The notes under the pieces were generated by a model that had not been told where the DNA came from, did not search any database, and saw nothing but the letters and a program-made list of their open reading frames with translations. Shown here one piece after another: positions 41,625-50,816 of a stretch of 64,000 nt of DNA. The stretch is taken from positions 1 through 64,000 of the forward strand of contig DATDIL010000031.1 of NCBI GenBank assembly GCA_036521075.1, read 5' to 3'. The DNA is from DAIDKA01 sp036521075. GTDB lineage: Bacteria; Pseudomonadota; Gammaproteobacteria; Steroidobacterales; Steroidobacteraceae. The position numbers were made by a program, and so were the translations under genes. The first letter of the stretch is position 1. Each line of letters begins with the position of its first letter.

Positions 41625-43442
41625 TTACCCGAACGTAAACGCAAAGGCCTCGACTCCCGGGTTGAGGAACTCGATCTCCACGGTGTGTTCCGCGCCTGGA
41701 TGTGCGAGCCGAATCAGCTGATACAGGCGCTGCTCGGTGACGACGCCTGAGCCGTCTGACCCGATGTCTGCACCCTTGTTGACGCCAGGATCGGCGCCAT
41801 CAAGACGCACCTTGAAATGAATCGCCTGACCATCCTTCGCCGGGCCGAGCACCAGGTGCAGGTCGCGGCCGTTGAACCGATAGACGATCTTGCCGCGCGG
41901 CTGTTGCAGCACGGCACCTTCGCCGCTGACCGTCCAGGTGCCCGCCAGCGCCCATTGATCCGCGCTCAGAGTCGCCGGCACCGAGTAGCGGGTCGGCTGG
42001 TCCTTGGCAACGGACTGCGGCGAGGAGAAGTGTTCGGAGCGCGCATACCCCACGTAAGTCTCCGGTGAGATCTGGTACATGTTGCTGGCCGGGGCCTGCA
42101 CGCCCTGGGCACTGACTTCGGCGAGCCCTGGCGTCAGGTCCGTTGCGCCGTTCTCTTTCAACAGCTGCTTGATGATGCGCTCGGAGTCATCGTACTCGCC
42201 CTCACCGAAATGATGATGGCGAATCGTGCCGGTACCATCGATGAAGTACAGCGCGGGCCAGTACTGGTTATTGAAGGCGCCCCAGATCTTGTAGTCGCTG
42301 TCGACCGCGACCGGATAGGTGACACCCAGATCCTTGATGGCTTTCTGGACATTGGCAACAACCCGCTCGAAGGCGAATTCGGGCGTATGCACGCCAATGA
42401 TGACCAGGCCGGCCGGCCCGTATTTGTGCGCCCAGGCCTTGACATACGGCAGTTCGCGCAGGCAGTTAATGCACGAGTAGGTCCAGAAATCGATGAGCAC
42501 GACCTTGCCGCGCAGACTCTCGGCAGTCAACGGCGGCGAGTTCAGCCAGGCGATCGCCCCGTCCAGGGACGGCATCGGACCCTCGGCGGGCAAACCACCC
42601 GCGCCGCCCTTCGGGGCCATCATCATCATGGCGCCGCCGGGATTCGATGCCTGTGGGCCCGCGCCATGCGCGGACATCATCATCGCTCCACCGCCCCCGC
42701 GCGGCGGTGGCATGGTTGCGGGGTGGATCTTCGCCAGCAGTGACTGCTCGATGGAATTGGTTCCGTTCAAGGACAGCTGCGTCAGGATCCCGGTGTCCCA
42801 GCCCAGACCGATCGCGACCACCGCGGCCAGCACCAGTACGCCCAGGCCGCGTCGCACCCACTCCCCCGCGCCCAGTGAGTTCTTGAAGGCCCGCACGACG
42901 CGCCCGCCGGCCAGCATCACGATCGCCAGCGACGTCGCGGCGCCCGCGGCATACGCCAGCAACAGCAAGGTGGTTCGCGGGTTCGGTCCACTCAAGGCAG
43001 CGCCTGTCAGGATCAATCCCAGAATGGGCCCGGCACAGGGGGCCCACAGGAAGCCCGTCGCCACGCCCAGCAGCAAGGACTGCACCACGCTCGCGGTTCC
43101 CGCCCGCTCGCCCGAGGCCAGCACGCGATTGCCGAAGGCAACCAGCGGCCGCGAGGCCCAGTCAGCCAGACGTCGCGACAGCAGTGCCAGGCCAAAGATC
43201 GTCAGCAGCGCCAGCGCAGCCCAGCGTCCCCAGGAGTTCACGCGAATGGCCCAGGAGCCACCAACCGCCGCGAGGGTCGCGACGCCCGCGAAGGTGAGCG
43301 CCATGCCGAGGAGTAACGGCAGTGTGCTGCTGGCGAAGGAACGGCCGCCACGGGCGAACACGAAGGGCAGTACCGGCAGGATGCAGGGACTGACGATCGT
43401 CAGCGCACCCCCCAGGAACGCCAGAAGGGCTAAAATCATCAA
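41625..43442 (-). CDS. DipZ-type thiol-disulfide transport protein with methionine-rich linker
   Basis: The 605-residue protein joins a CcdA-like membrane domain (residues 1-220, Cys20 in VSPC and Cys136 in WAPC), a TlpA-like thioredoxin domain with Cys324 and Cys327 in YSCINC, and a C-terminal beta-rich DipZ domain (residues 450-605). It carries reducing power from cytoplasmic thioredoxin across the inner membrane. Between the first two domains lies a Gly/Pro linker with runs of three and four Met (residues 254-256 and 272-275), which is unusual for the family. The gene lies 6 bases after msrA and 17 before msrB, so it should supply electrons to both. Confidence 0.92.
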   Translation of the reverse strand: MMILALLAFLGGALTIVSPCILPVLPFVFARGGRSFASSTLPLLLGMALTFAGVATLAAVGGSWAIRVNSWGRWAALALLTIFGLALLSRRLADWASRPLVAFGNRVLASGERAGTASVVQSLLLGVATGFLWAPCAGPILGLILTGAALSGPNPRTTLLLLAYAAGAATSLAIVMLAGGRVVRAFKNSLGAGEWVRRGLGVLVLAAVVAIGLGWDTGILTQLSLNGTNSIEQSLLAKIHPATMPPPRGGGGAMMMSAHGAGPQASNPGGAMMMMAPKGGAGGLPAEGPMPSLDGAIAWLNSPPLTAESLRGKVVLIDFWTYSCINCLRELPYVKAWAHKYGPAGLVIIGVHTPEFAFERVVANVQKAIKDLGVTYPVAVDSDYKIWGAFNNQYWPALYFIDGTGTIRHHHFGEGEYDDSERIIKQLLKENGATDLTPGLAEVSAQGVQAPASNMYQISPETYVGYARSEHFSSPQSVAKDQPTRYSVPATLSADQWALAGTWTVSGEGAVLQQPRGKIVYRFNGRDLHLVLGPAKDGQAIHFKVRLDGADPGVNKGADIGSDGSGVVTEQRLYQLIRLAHPGAEHTVEIEFLNPGVEAFAFTFG

Positions 43443-43448
43443 GAGTTC

Positions 43449-44174
43449 CTACTGCTTCAGTGCCGTGACCGTCACGGCCTTTGCCTGATACAAGACCGGC
43501 AGCAGCTTCTGAAAATTACGGATCTTCGGCAGATCGTTGTAGACGATATAGGGGCTCGTCGGGTTCATCAGCAGATAATCCTGGTGGTAGCCCTCCGCCG
43601 GGTAGAAGCCCTGCAGCGGTGAGATCTGCGTGACGATGGGCGCGCCAAAGACGCCGCTCTTGGACAGTTGCGCGATGTAGCTTGCGGCAACTTTCTTCTG
43701 GGTATCATTCGCGTAGAAGATGACGGAACGATACTGCGTGCCGGTATCAGGTCCCTGGCGGTTCAGCTCGGTCGGGTTGTGCGCCACCGAGAAGTACACG
43801 TGCAGGATCTCACCGTAAGTGACCTGCAGCGGGTCGTAGGTGATCTGCACCGACTCCGCATGCCCCGTATTACCCTCGCTGACCACTTCGTAGCTTGCGG
43901 TGCTTTTCGCGCCGCCCGAATAGCCGGACAAGACCTGACGCACGCCGATCAGGTGCTCGAACACACCCTGCACGCCCCAGAAGCAGCCCCCCGACAGTAC
44001 CGCCGTCTGCAGCGCTCCTGCAGCCTTGGGCACATCGTAGGCTGGCGACGGAATCGCGACCGCTGGCTCGGCCGCCGATAGCGGCGTCGACACCATCATG
44101 CCGACCAACAGCCCGCCCAGAACGGCGCGAGAGGCGATTTTTACTATTGGTAACAGTCTTGCGTTGGCTGACAT
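43449..44174 (-). CDS. msrA: Exported peptide-methionine (S)-S-oxide reductase
   Basis: The 241-residue product has a signal peptide (to about residue 35) and an MsrA domain with the catalytic Cys64 in GGCFWG, GYSGG, GHAESVQITYDP and YHQDYLL. It reduces methionine-S-sulfoxide in periplasmic proteins. It is followed, 6 bases later, by dipZ and then msrB, a set that together would form a complete exported Msr system. A cupin gene lies 43 bases upstream in the same direction. Confidence 0.95.
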   Translation of the reverse strand: MSANARLLPIVKIASRAVLGGLLVGMMVSTPLSAAEPAVAIPSPAYDVPKAAGALQTAVLSGGCFWGVQGVFEHLIGVRQVLSGYSGGAKSTASYEVVSEGNTGHAESVQITYDPLQVTYGEILHVYFSVAHNPTELNRQGPDTGTQYRSVIFYANDTQKKVAASYIAQLSKSGVFGAPIVTQISPLQGFYPAEGYHQDYLLMNPTSPYIVYNDLPKIRNFQKLLPVLYQAKAVTVTALKQ

Positions 44175-44217
44175 GCTTGCGTCCTCTGAATTACAGGATA
44201 TACCTTTAGTGCGGCCG

Positions 44218-44733
44218 TCAGCGCATCAGTTCCAGTGGCTGCGGCAGCACTTTGAGCAGCTCGGCATCGAATTGCGCATCGATGTGGAAGAACGCCATGC
44301 GCGCCGGCTGACTCGAACGGTTCTCCCAGGCGTGGTCGGTGCCACGCTGCACCACGACATCGCCCGCACGCAGCGTGAGCTCACTGTCATCGAGCACCAG
44401 CACGATCTCCCCTGTGATCACCACGACGTAGTCGAGGGTGCGGGTCCGGTGCATCACGGTGCGTTTGCCGCCCTGCTCGGGCGGATAGATCTCGATGATG
44501 CGCAGCAAATGCCCCGACACCGGCATGATGCTGAAGGCGCGTTCATTGGGCTCGCTCTCCTGCGCACTCAGCAGCGGCACGGGGCGCGCGGAATTCCACA
44601 CCTCGTAGAAATCGGCCCCCACCTCCGGTCCGTGCATGGGATGGTGTTGCGGTGGCGGCCCATCGTGCAGCACAACTGATTTGCCGGTCTGGTCATGACC
44701 GGTGACGACACGTCGTGGTGCGGTATCCGTCAT
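44218..44733 (-). CDS. Cupin-domain protein
   Basis: The 171-residue protein has a single cupin barrel: GPEVGADFYEVWN, KRTVMHRTRTLDYVVVITGEIVLVLDD with His-x-H-like region and the second motif LRAGDVVVQRGTDHAWENR. These sites bind a metal ion or small molecule. No signal peptide is seen. The ATG at 44733 overlaps the stop of the upstream NTF2-like gene (ATGA), so the two are co-translated. The family is broad, so no substrate is named. Confidence 0.85.
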   Translation of the reverse strand: MTDTAPRRVVTGHDQTGKSVVLHDGPPPQHHPMHGPEVGADFYEVWNSARPVPLLSAQESEPNERAFSIMPVSGHLLRIIEIYPPEQGGKRTVMHRTRTLDYVVVITGEIVLVLDDSELTLRAGDVVVQRGTDHAWENRSSQPARMAFFHIDAQFDAELLKVLPQPLELMR

Positions 44734-45272
44734 TTGGGCACATCCGGCTTGGCGTCGGTGTTTGGATTGAAATGCAGGGCCGCCGGATCCTTCGGCACAC
44801 TGTCCCAATGCTCGGCAATCTTGCCGTTCTCGATGCGGAACAGATCAAAGTGCGTGCCCGCGTACTTGGTTCCCGGATTACTCGGATCCGGACTGTAAGT
44901 GACGGTCGCAACCAGCACCTTGTCGCCCTCCGCCATGATTGCGATCACGGGGAATGTAATGGTCGGATCAATGGGCCGCACCGGCCGCGTGGACTTCATG
45001 TACTGAACCATTGCATCCCGACCGGTCGCGACGTTTGGATTGTGCTGGATGTAATCCTTGGTGAAGTACTTTGGCGCCAGTTCGGTGTGAGCGCCCTGAA
45101 TGATCGCCCGCCACATGTCGAACACCAGCTTCTTGTTGGCCGCGAGTTTGGCGTCCTGGGCCTTCAGCAGTGCGGCCTGATTCGGTGCCGCAGTGGGGGG
45201 CACCTGCGCGCTGCCGGTGCCCACACAGGCCAGCGCGATTGCGCCACAAACGAATGGTGTGATGATTTTCAT
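44730..45272 (-). CDS. Exported NTF2/SnoaL-like protein
   Basis: The 180-residue product has a signal peptide (ending GTGSAQVPP) and a SnoaL/NTF2-like domain with AANKKLVFDMWRAI, YIQHNPNVATGRDAM, AEGDKVLVA and THFDLFRIENGKIAEHWD. It is a paralogue of the protein at 4385-4879. I chose the ATG at 45272 with AGGTAC ahead; a longer frame exists upstream. It is co-translated with the cupin gene and lies 29 bases after an a/b hydrolase gene. A protective or isomerase role on a small compound is possible. Confidence 0.82.
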   Translation of the reverse strand: MKIITPFVCGAIALACVGTGSAQVPPTAAPNQAALLKAQDAKLAANKKLVFDMWRAIIQGAHTELAPKYFTKDYIQHNPNVATGRDAMVQYMKSTRPVRPIDPTITFPVIAIMAEGDKVLVATVTYSPDPSNPGTKYAGTHFDLFRIENGKIAEHWDSVPKDPAALHFNPNTDAKPDVPK

Positions 45273-45301
45273 TGTACCTCCAGATTGTTCAGCCGTTGAC
45301 G

Positions 45302-46138
45302 CTAGGAGCGAATGAAGCCCAGCAGGTCGGCATTGATGGTCGCAGCTTCCGTCGTGCACATCCCATGCGCAAAGCCCTTGTATACCTTAAGGGTGGAGTT
45401 TCTCACCAGTTTCGCCGTCAGCAAGCCGGAGTCCGCGATCGGCACGATCTGGTCATCGTCGCCATGCATGACCAGCGTGGGCACCGTTATTTTCAGCAGA
45501 TCCGGCGTGAAATCCGTCTGCGAGAAGGCGACGATGCCATCGTGATGTGCCTTCGCGCCTCCCATCATGCCCTGCCGCCACCAGTTGCGAACCACCCCCT
45601 CCGAGACCCTTGCCCCCGGGCGATTGAATCCATAGAACGGACCTGCCGCCAGGTCCAGGTAGAACTGCGCGCGGTTGTCGGCAACCTGCTTCTGGAAGCC
45701 ATCAAACAGTTCCTTCGGCAGGCCACCGGGATTGGCGGAGGTCTTGACCATGAGCGGCGGGACGGCGCTGATCAGGACGGCCTTGGCGACGCGGCTGTGG
45801 CCGTGGCGCCCCAGGTAACGGGCGACCTCGCCGCCACCGGTCGAATGCCCGACATGTACCGCCTCGCGTAAATCCAGATGGGCCGTCAATGCGGCGAGAT
45901 CATCGGCGTAATGATCCATGTCGTGTCCGTCACAGGTCTGGCTGGAACGGCCGTGGCCGCGCCGATCATGCGCGATCACGCGAAAGCCGTGATTCACGAA
46001 GAACATCAGCTGCGCATCCCAGTCATCGGCTGACAACGGCCAGCCATGCGAGAAGACAATCGTTGGGCCATCGCCCCAGTCTTTGTAGAAAATCCTGACG
46101 CCATCCCGCGTCGTGAGCGTGTCCTGGTGAATATTCAT
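45302..46138 (-). CDS. Alpha/beta hydrolase, haloperoxidase-like
   Basis: The 278-residue protein has the nucleophile elbow GHSTGGG (Ser99), the oxyanion segment SHGWPLSADDW, AHDRRGHGRS, the acid Asp in HGDDDQIVPI and the final FAHGM His. The order and GHSTGGGEVARY match cofactor-free 'chloroperoxidase' type hydrolases (perhydrolase/esterase). The ATG at 46138 gives the family start; no signal peptide is seen. It is the first gene of the minus-strand run that ends with msrB, so its substrate may be an oxidised or reactive compound. Confidence 0.9.
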   Translation of the reverse strand: MNIHQDTLTTRDGVRIFYKDWGDGPTIVFSHGWPLSADDWDAQLMFFVNHGFRVIAHDRRGHGRSSQTCDGHDMDHYADDLAALTAHLDLREAVHVGHSTGGGEVARYLGRHGHSRVAKAVLISAVPPLMVKTSANPGGLPKELFDGFQKQVADNRAQFYLDLAAGPFYGFNRPGARVSEGVVRNWWRQGMMGGAKAHHDGIVAFSQTDFTPDLLKITVPTLVMHGDDDQIVPIADSGLLTAKLVRNSTLKVYKGFAHGMCTTEAATINADLLGFIRS

Positions 46139-46240
46139 GGCGGCGGCTCCCGTGGAATCACCGTAGAGTATCGCAGGCTGGCGCGGCATATACCGATCTG
46201 AAGCGCGCGGGCGCCTTGCTGCCCTGAACGGGCGACTGCT

Positions 46241-48394
46241 TTAGGCCACGAAGCGTATTTTGGAGTGGCGGCCGGAAGGATCCGCGCCGCCCATGGGGGT
46301 GCCCAGCTGGTATGCCGACATCGTCTCGACCAGGCGGTTGGCCTGCTCGGCCATCGCGCCGGAGGCCGCCGAGGCCTCCTCGATCAGTGCGGCATTCTGC
46401 TGCGTCATGCCGTCCATCTGCATGACGGCCTCGTTCACCTGATCAATGCCGGCGGACTGCTCGCGGGAAGCGGCGGCGATTTCACCCACGATGTCCGCGA
46501 CTTTCTTGACCGACACCAGGATGTCATTGAGGGTGGTACCCGATTGCGTGACCAGGGTCGAACTGTCGCCGACCCGGCGCACGCAATCATGGATGAGGCC
46601 CTTGATCTCTTTGGCCGCCACGGCGGAACGACTGGCGAGGCTGCGCACCTCGGCTGCGACCACCGCGAAGCCTCGGCCCTGCTCGCCCGCACGCGCAGCT
46701 TCCACCGCGGCGTTCAGCGCGAGCAGATTCGTCTGGAAGGCGATCTCGTCGATGGTGCCGATGATGTCGGCGATGCGTTGGGCCGCGACATTCATCTCGG
46801 CCATGGCGTCGACCGCCTTGCCGACGATCAGGCCGCCCTTCTCAGCCTGGTTCCGCGCGGCCACCGCCAGCTGATTCGCCTGGCTGGCGTTGTCGGCATT
46901 TTGCTTGACGGTGCTGGTCATCTCTTCCATCGAGGCAGCCGTGGCTTCCAACGCCGAGGACTGCTCCTGGGTGCGCTCCGAGAGCCCGAGGTTGCCATCC
47001 GAGATTTCGCTTGCCGCCCGACCCACTTCACTGGCGGCCTGCTGTACGTCGCGGATGATCTTGACCATGTTGTCGAGCATCTGATTCACGCCATTGGCGA
47101 GCACCAGCAGGAATCCGGACTTGTCGTCGATGGCGATGCGACGATTCAGCTCCCCTTCGAGTGCGCCCGCGACAATGGCATTGACCTCCTCCTCGGCACG
47201 TACTTCGGGAGTGCGGTCAAACCATTCCACAGTCGTGCCCAGCCGGCGCCCGTCGGCGTCTATCACGGGAGTGGTGACGATGCGCAGCGCCCGACCGCCG
47301 ATACGGGTATCAGTAGTCGTCGGCTCCTTCAATTCCGTGAGTTTGTGGCGATGTTGATCGAAGTTGCGATAGAACACCTCCATGTAGGAACCGATGACCT
47401 TATCGGCCTGGAAGGCCGGCAGCTCTTTGCGGAAATCGGCTTCCATATCGTGAAACAGGCGGCTGGCCGAGGCATTCGCGTAGACGACGCGCAGATTTTC
47501 ATCGGCCAGCATGATGTTGGCGCTCGCACTGTTGAGTGCCTGGCGCAGCAGGGATGCCTTGCGGCGCTCCTCGGCGATCTGATAGCCCATCTTGACGCGC
47601 AAGGTCAGCAGTGCCCGCTGGATTTCGCCGGTCCTATGCGCACTGACGGCCTTGAAGCTGGTCGTGAATCGACCGTCAGAGAGGTCGTGGATGAAGGAGA
47701 CCGTATCCTGGCTCGCCGCTTCGCGGCGGCGCGCGGCCAGCAACACCCGGCTCACCCACAGCACGCATCTCAGGCCCAGCAAGGCTGCAACGGTTGCGCG
47801 CAACGGCACTCCGCCGGGCAGCTGGGGCGCAAGCAACAGCGCTGCGGCGCCGAGCAGCACGGTGACCCCGGCCGCCGTATCGAGCCAGCGACGACCCTGG
47901 TCAGAGACCTTGGACAGCGGGTTCAGGGATTGGCGCCAGTGGGTGCGCACGGCGCGCCCGTCCGAGATCGAAAGCCCTTTCTCCGAACCCTCCCGCAGTT
48001 TGCGATACAGCTCCTCGGCCTCGCGAATCTGCTGGGCGGTGGGCTTGGTGCGCATCGTCATGTAGCCGCTGATGGCTCCGCCTTCGCGCAGCGGCGTCGC
48101 ATTGGCAATGTCCCAGAAATAGTCGCCGTTCTTGCGGCGGTTCTTCATCAAACCGGACCAGGGCCGACCGGAGTGCAGGCTGTTCCACAGGTCCGCGTAG
48201 ACCGCGTCGGGCACATCCGGATGGCGCAGGCTGCCATGATCCTTCCCGATCAGTTCTTCGGCGCTGAAGCCGCTGACCTGGATGAATTCCGGGCTGACTT
48301 CAATGATCTTGCCGTTAACGTCGGTCACGGAAACGATGAGTGCACCATCGCGGACGACGTATTCGTTCTGCGTCAGGGCCGAATTGACATTCAT
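46241..48394 (-). CDS. Aer-like methyl-accepting chemotaxis protein with two PAS domains
   Basis: The 717-residue protein starts with an Aer-like PAS domain (VSPEFIQVSGFSAEELIGKDHGSLRHPDVP, then YFWDIANATPLREGGAISGYMTMRTKPT). A membrane pair follows around residues 165-215, then a HAMP-like helix, a second PAS-type region (NIMLADENLRVVYANASASRLF) and a C-terminal MCP signalling helix hairpin with EIAFQTNLLALNAAVEAARAGEQGRGFAVVAAEVR. It probably senses redox state or oxygen through bound FAD and signals to CheW/CheA. No other chemotaxis genes are in the window. A GCAGCG/CGCTGC hairpin (48414-48430) lies in its leader. Confidence 0.9.
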   Translation of the reverse strand: MNVNSALTQNEYVVRDGALIVSVTDVNGKIIEVSPEFIQVSGFSAEELIGKDHGSLRHPDVPDAVYADLWNSLHSGRPWSGLMKNRRKNGDYFWDIANATPLREGGAISGYMTMRTKPTAQQIREAEELYRKLREGSEKGLSISDGRAVRTHWRQSLNPLSKVSDQGRRWLDTAAGVTVLLGAAALLLAPQLPGGVPLRATVAALLGLRCVLWVSRVLLAARRREAASQDTVSFIHDLSDGRFTTSFKAVSAHRTGEIQRALLTLRVKMGYQIAEERRKASLLRQALNSASANIMLADENLRVVYANASASRLFHDMEADFRKELPAFQADKVIGSYMEVFYRNFDQHRHKLTELKEPTTTDTRIGGRALRIVTTPVIDADGRRLGTTVEWFDRTPEVRAEEEVNAIVAGALEGELNRRIAIDDKSGFLLVLANGVNQMLDNMVKIIRDVQQAASEVGRAASEISDGNLGLSERTQEQSSALEATAASMEEMTSTVKQNADNASQANQLAVAARNQAEKGGLIVGKAVDAMAEMNVAAQRIADIIGTIDEIAFQTNLLALNAAVEAARAGEQGRGFAVVAAEVRSLASRSAVAAKEIKGLIHDCVRRVGDSSTLVTQSGTTLNDILVSVKKVADIVGEIAAASREQSAGIDQVNEAVMQMDGMTQQNAALIEEASAASGAMAEQANRLVETMSAYQLGTPMGGADPSGRHSKIRFVA

Positions 48395-48625
48395 CGTGGC
48401 ACAATTTCCGTGTGCAGCGACGGACGCTGCTTTCCTTGGCCCCTTTATCGTTCAATCGGCACCAATCTGAAGCGATTCATATCCCGGTTCCGCGGCTCGA
48501 AGGGCATTTCGGCGCAAACCGTTGCGAAAAGGGTGACTCAGGTCCTGTTGCATCGCAGCAATATTGGCCGAATCAGCGTTGTCGGCCGGCTCACCGTCCA
48601 AAGTGCGCGCCCGGTCGGGACCCCT

Positions 48626-49135
48626 CTAGGGTGAGATCGCGAGGGGCTTGATCAGCGCCTTGCCCCTTTGATTCTGGAATGGATTGGCGAGCGAGGCGGT
48701 CAGGGTGGAGAGGTCAGTGAGGCCTGCGGATGCAACTGCAGTTGCCGGCGCATCATGGCTCGAGGGTTTCTCTCGAGTCGGAATACGCAAAGTAAACGTT
48801 GCGGGCAGCGATGACTCGTGCCACTGCTGGCGGTTGAAATCCCAGGTGAGCCTGCGATCCAATTCCAACCGCAGGGCAGAGTGCGCGCCCAGCTGCAGAT
48901 CCAGCAACGCGCGACGATTCAAAGGTGAGGTCGGATTGCTCGCGCGGATATCCGGTGGTGTGACCGCCTTGTCCAATCGCAACCCAAACACGTGACTGTG
49001 CGCGTGCCCATCCAGCGGCACGGTCACATACATCATGATCTGGGGACCGGCGGCCCGTGCAGTGGTCGTTGCCATCATGCCGGCGCCGGCCAGAGCGAGC
49101 GCTGCAAATATCTTTCTTGCAATGACTGTGGTCAT
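48626..49135 (-). CDS. Exported protein of unknown function
   Basis: The 169-residue product has a signal peptide (residues 1-27, ending TTARAAGPQ). The mature part contains YVTVPLDGHAHSHVFGLRLDKAV and RLELDRRLTWDFNRQQWHESSLPATFTL. The family is not recognised. The His-rich segment may bind metal, but this is only a remark. I chose the start at 49135 because it places the signal peptide at the N-terminus; a longer frame starts at 49180. Confidence 0.6.
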   Translation of the reverse strand: MTTVIARKIFAALALAGAGMMATTTARAAGPQIMMYVTVPLDGHAHSHVFGLRLDKAVTPPDIRASNPTSPLNRRALLDLQLGAHSALRLELDRRLTWDFNRQQWHESSLPATFTLRIPTREKPSSHDAPATAVASAGLTDLSTLTASLANPFQNQRGKALIKPLAISP

Positions 49136-49285
49136 CACCTTAATCCCTTGTCCGGAATCATACTCCCGGCGCAAGCGCAAAGTGCTTCAGGGAATGCGGA
49201 AGCCGCTGTAAAATAGCTCCTACAGCTGTTGAGTTGACAATAGTAGCCGGCAGCGCTGCATTATGGCGTATGCCTCATCGGTCGA

Positions 49286-49903
49286 TCAGAACCAGTTGAA
49301 ATTGAAGCTGATGCTCACGCGCTCCTGGCGACGCGTATTCGGGGTGACTTCGTGGCGTAACCAGCTTTCAAACAACACTACCTGGCCCGCAGCCGCCGCC
49401 AGCGTCACCCACGGGCGGTTGCGTGTTTTGCACGAACGCTTGCGCGGCGGCGCCGCCATGAAACGGTCCAATCGCGGATCTTCAAACTTGATGCCCGGTC
49501 CTCCCGCGGGCATTTGCACGAAGTAAGTGCCGCTGACGGTCGCGAGCGGATGCAAGTGCAGGCTGTGCGCGACCCGATGCGGCATGATGTTGATCCAGCA
49601 GTCGGTCATCGCGAGTTTGCGGCCGCGCAGATCCCACTCGACACTGCGTGCGAAGGCTGCCAGATGCGGCTTGAGCAGCCGTCTTAAGGTGTCGAAAGTC
49701 GGTGAGACTTCATACAGCCGGTGCTGCGAAGCATAAGAGGTGTAGCCGCCCGGATAATTCGTGCGCGACCAGATGCGGCCGGCCGCATCGTCGATGCGCA
49801 GCTGCCGGCATTCGCGCAGCAGGCGCTGATTGAAGCGCTCCTGCCCATGCTTGCGCAGCGCCGCCGAATAAACCAGGGTCGGAAACAGGGCCTGGGTGGC
49901 CAT
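49286..49903 (-). CDS. Putative 2-oxoglutarate/Fe(II) oxygenase
   Basis: The 205-residue protein matches the family annotated TIGR02466: LFPTLVYSAAL at the start, WINIMPHRVAHSLHLHPLATVSGTYFVQMP, and ESWLRHEVTPNTRRQERVSISFNFNW. The His of HLHP and the late His and Arg (RHEV...RVSISFN) fit the double-stranded beta helix with a facial triad. The target is unknown. The uppP gene follows 12 bases after its start region on the same strand, upstream in transcription order, so co-transcription is likely. Confidence 0.87.
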   Translation of the reverse strand: MATQALFPTLVYSAALRKHGQERFNQRLLRECRQLRIDDAAGRIWSRTNYPGGYTSYASQHRLYEVSPTFDTLRRLLKPHLAAFARSVEWDLRGRKLAMTDCWINIMPHRVAHSLHLHPLATVSGTYFVQMPAGGPGIKFEDPRLDRFMAAPPRKRSCKTRNRPWVTLAAAAGQVVLFESWLRHEVTPNTRRQERVSISFNFNWF

Positions 49904-49915
49904 TGCCGCGCGCGT

Positions 49916-50779
49916 TCAGTACCCGGCCAAATACAGGCCGCCGACCGCCATGGCGGCCAGCAGGCAGTACACGCCGAACAGATACCAGCGACCGTTTTCC
50001 AGCCAGCGACTGAGCCATTTCAATGCGAGCAGGCCCGCCACGAATGACAGCAGCGCGCCGACCAGGCTGGGGACGACGGCCCCGGCCAGGGCTGCCACGC
50101 CGCCTGCATGTTCTTCGTGCAGTACCCGCAGGCTCTCGCGCGCGTCAACGGCCGGTGTGAGCACGACCGCGAGTGCGAAGCTGAAACTTTCGGCACTGGC
50201 CTTTGCGACCCCGGCCAGCATGCCCACGGAGATGGTCGCACCGGAACGGGAGAAGCCGCGAAATGGCAGACACAGGCCCTGGATGGCGCCGATGAGCGCG
50301 GCCTGGCGCGTGGTGAGGTCATCCACAACAGTGGGGTCGCGCGCCGGGCGTTCACGCCATCCGGCAAACAGGATCAGCACCCCCGCCACCGCCAACGCCG
50401 GTGCGATCAGCTCCAGATGGCTGAACAGATCCTCGATCTGCGCATGCGGCACGCCCCGAAAGGCGCTCTTTTCGATCAGCAGTTTCAGGGCTTCGCCGAT
50501 CAGCCCGGTCAGCGCTGTCGCCACGATGACCTGCACGGCCATGCGTTTGAACTGCACCCAGCTGGAGAAGTAGGTCGCGCGCCAGCGTCGCCAGAAGTAC
50601 ACGATGACCGCAAACATGGTGCCGGTATGCAGCATGACCAGCAGCAACGTCATCGATGGGGCGGAGGGATCCAGCCCCATGAGCTTCTCGGCCACTACGA
50701 CGTGTGCGGAGCTGGACACAGGCAACAGCTCGGCCAGGCCCTGCACGATGGCAAGGACAACGACTTTCAGGAATGACAT
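49916..50779 (-). CDS. uppP: Undecaprenyl-diphosphatase
   Basis: The 287-residue membrane protein has the BacA motifs: IVQGLAELLPVSSSAHVVVAEKLMG (usual form EGLTEFLPVSSTGH) and GFSRSGATISVGMLAG. About eight helices span the length. It removes a phosphate from undecaprenyl diphosphate in the membrane, recycling the lipid carrier for peptidoglycan and other polymers, and gives bacitracin resistance. Start chosen at ATG 50779. The oxygenase gene starts 12 bases downstream of its stop. Confidence 0.92.
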   Translation of the reverse strand: MSFLKVVVLAIVQGLAELLPVSSSAHVVVAEKLMGLDPSAPSMTLLLVMLHTGTMFAVIVYFWRRWRATYFSSWVQFKRMAVQVIVATALTGLIGEALKLLIEKSAFRGVPHAQIEDLFSHLELIAPALAVAGVLILFAGWRERPARDPTVVDDLTTRQAALIGAIQGLCLPFRGFSRSGATISVGMLAGVAKASAESFSFALAVVLTPAVDARESLRVLHEEHAGGVAALAGAVVPSLVGALLSFVAGLLALKWLSRWLENGRWYLFGVYCLLAAMAVGGLYLAGY

Positions 50780-50816
50780 GCCAGCAGTTTAGTCGGCTTG
50801 GCGAAAAATAACCGGC

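Noticed and set aside
46265..48634. Long plus-strand open frame of 789 codons opposite the chemoreceptor gene
   Set aside because: It lies wholly antisense to a gene with clear PAS and MCP domains, has no recognisable domain, and such long antisense frames are common in GC-rich DNA.
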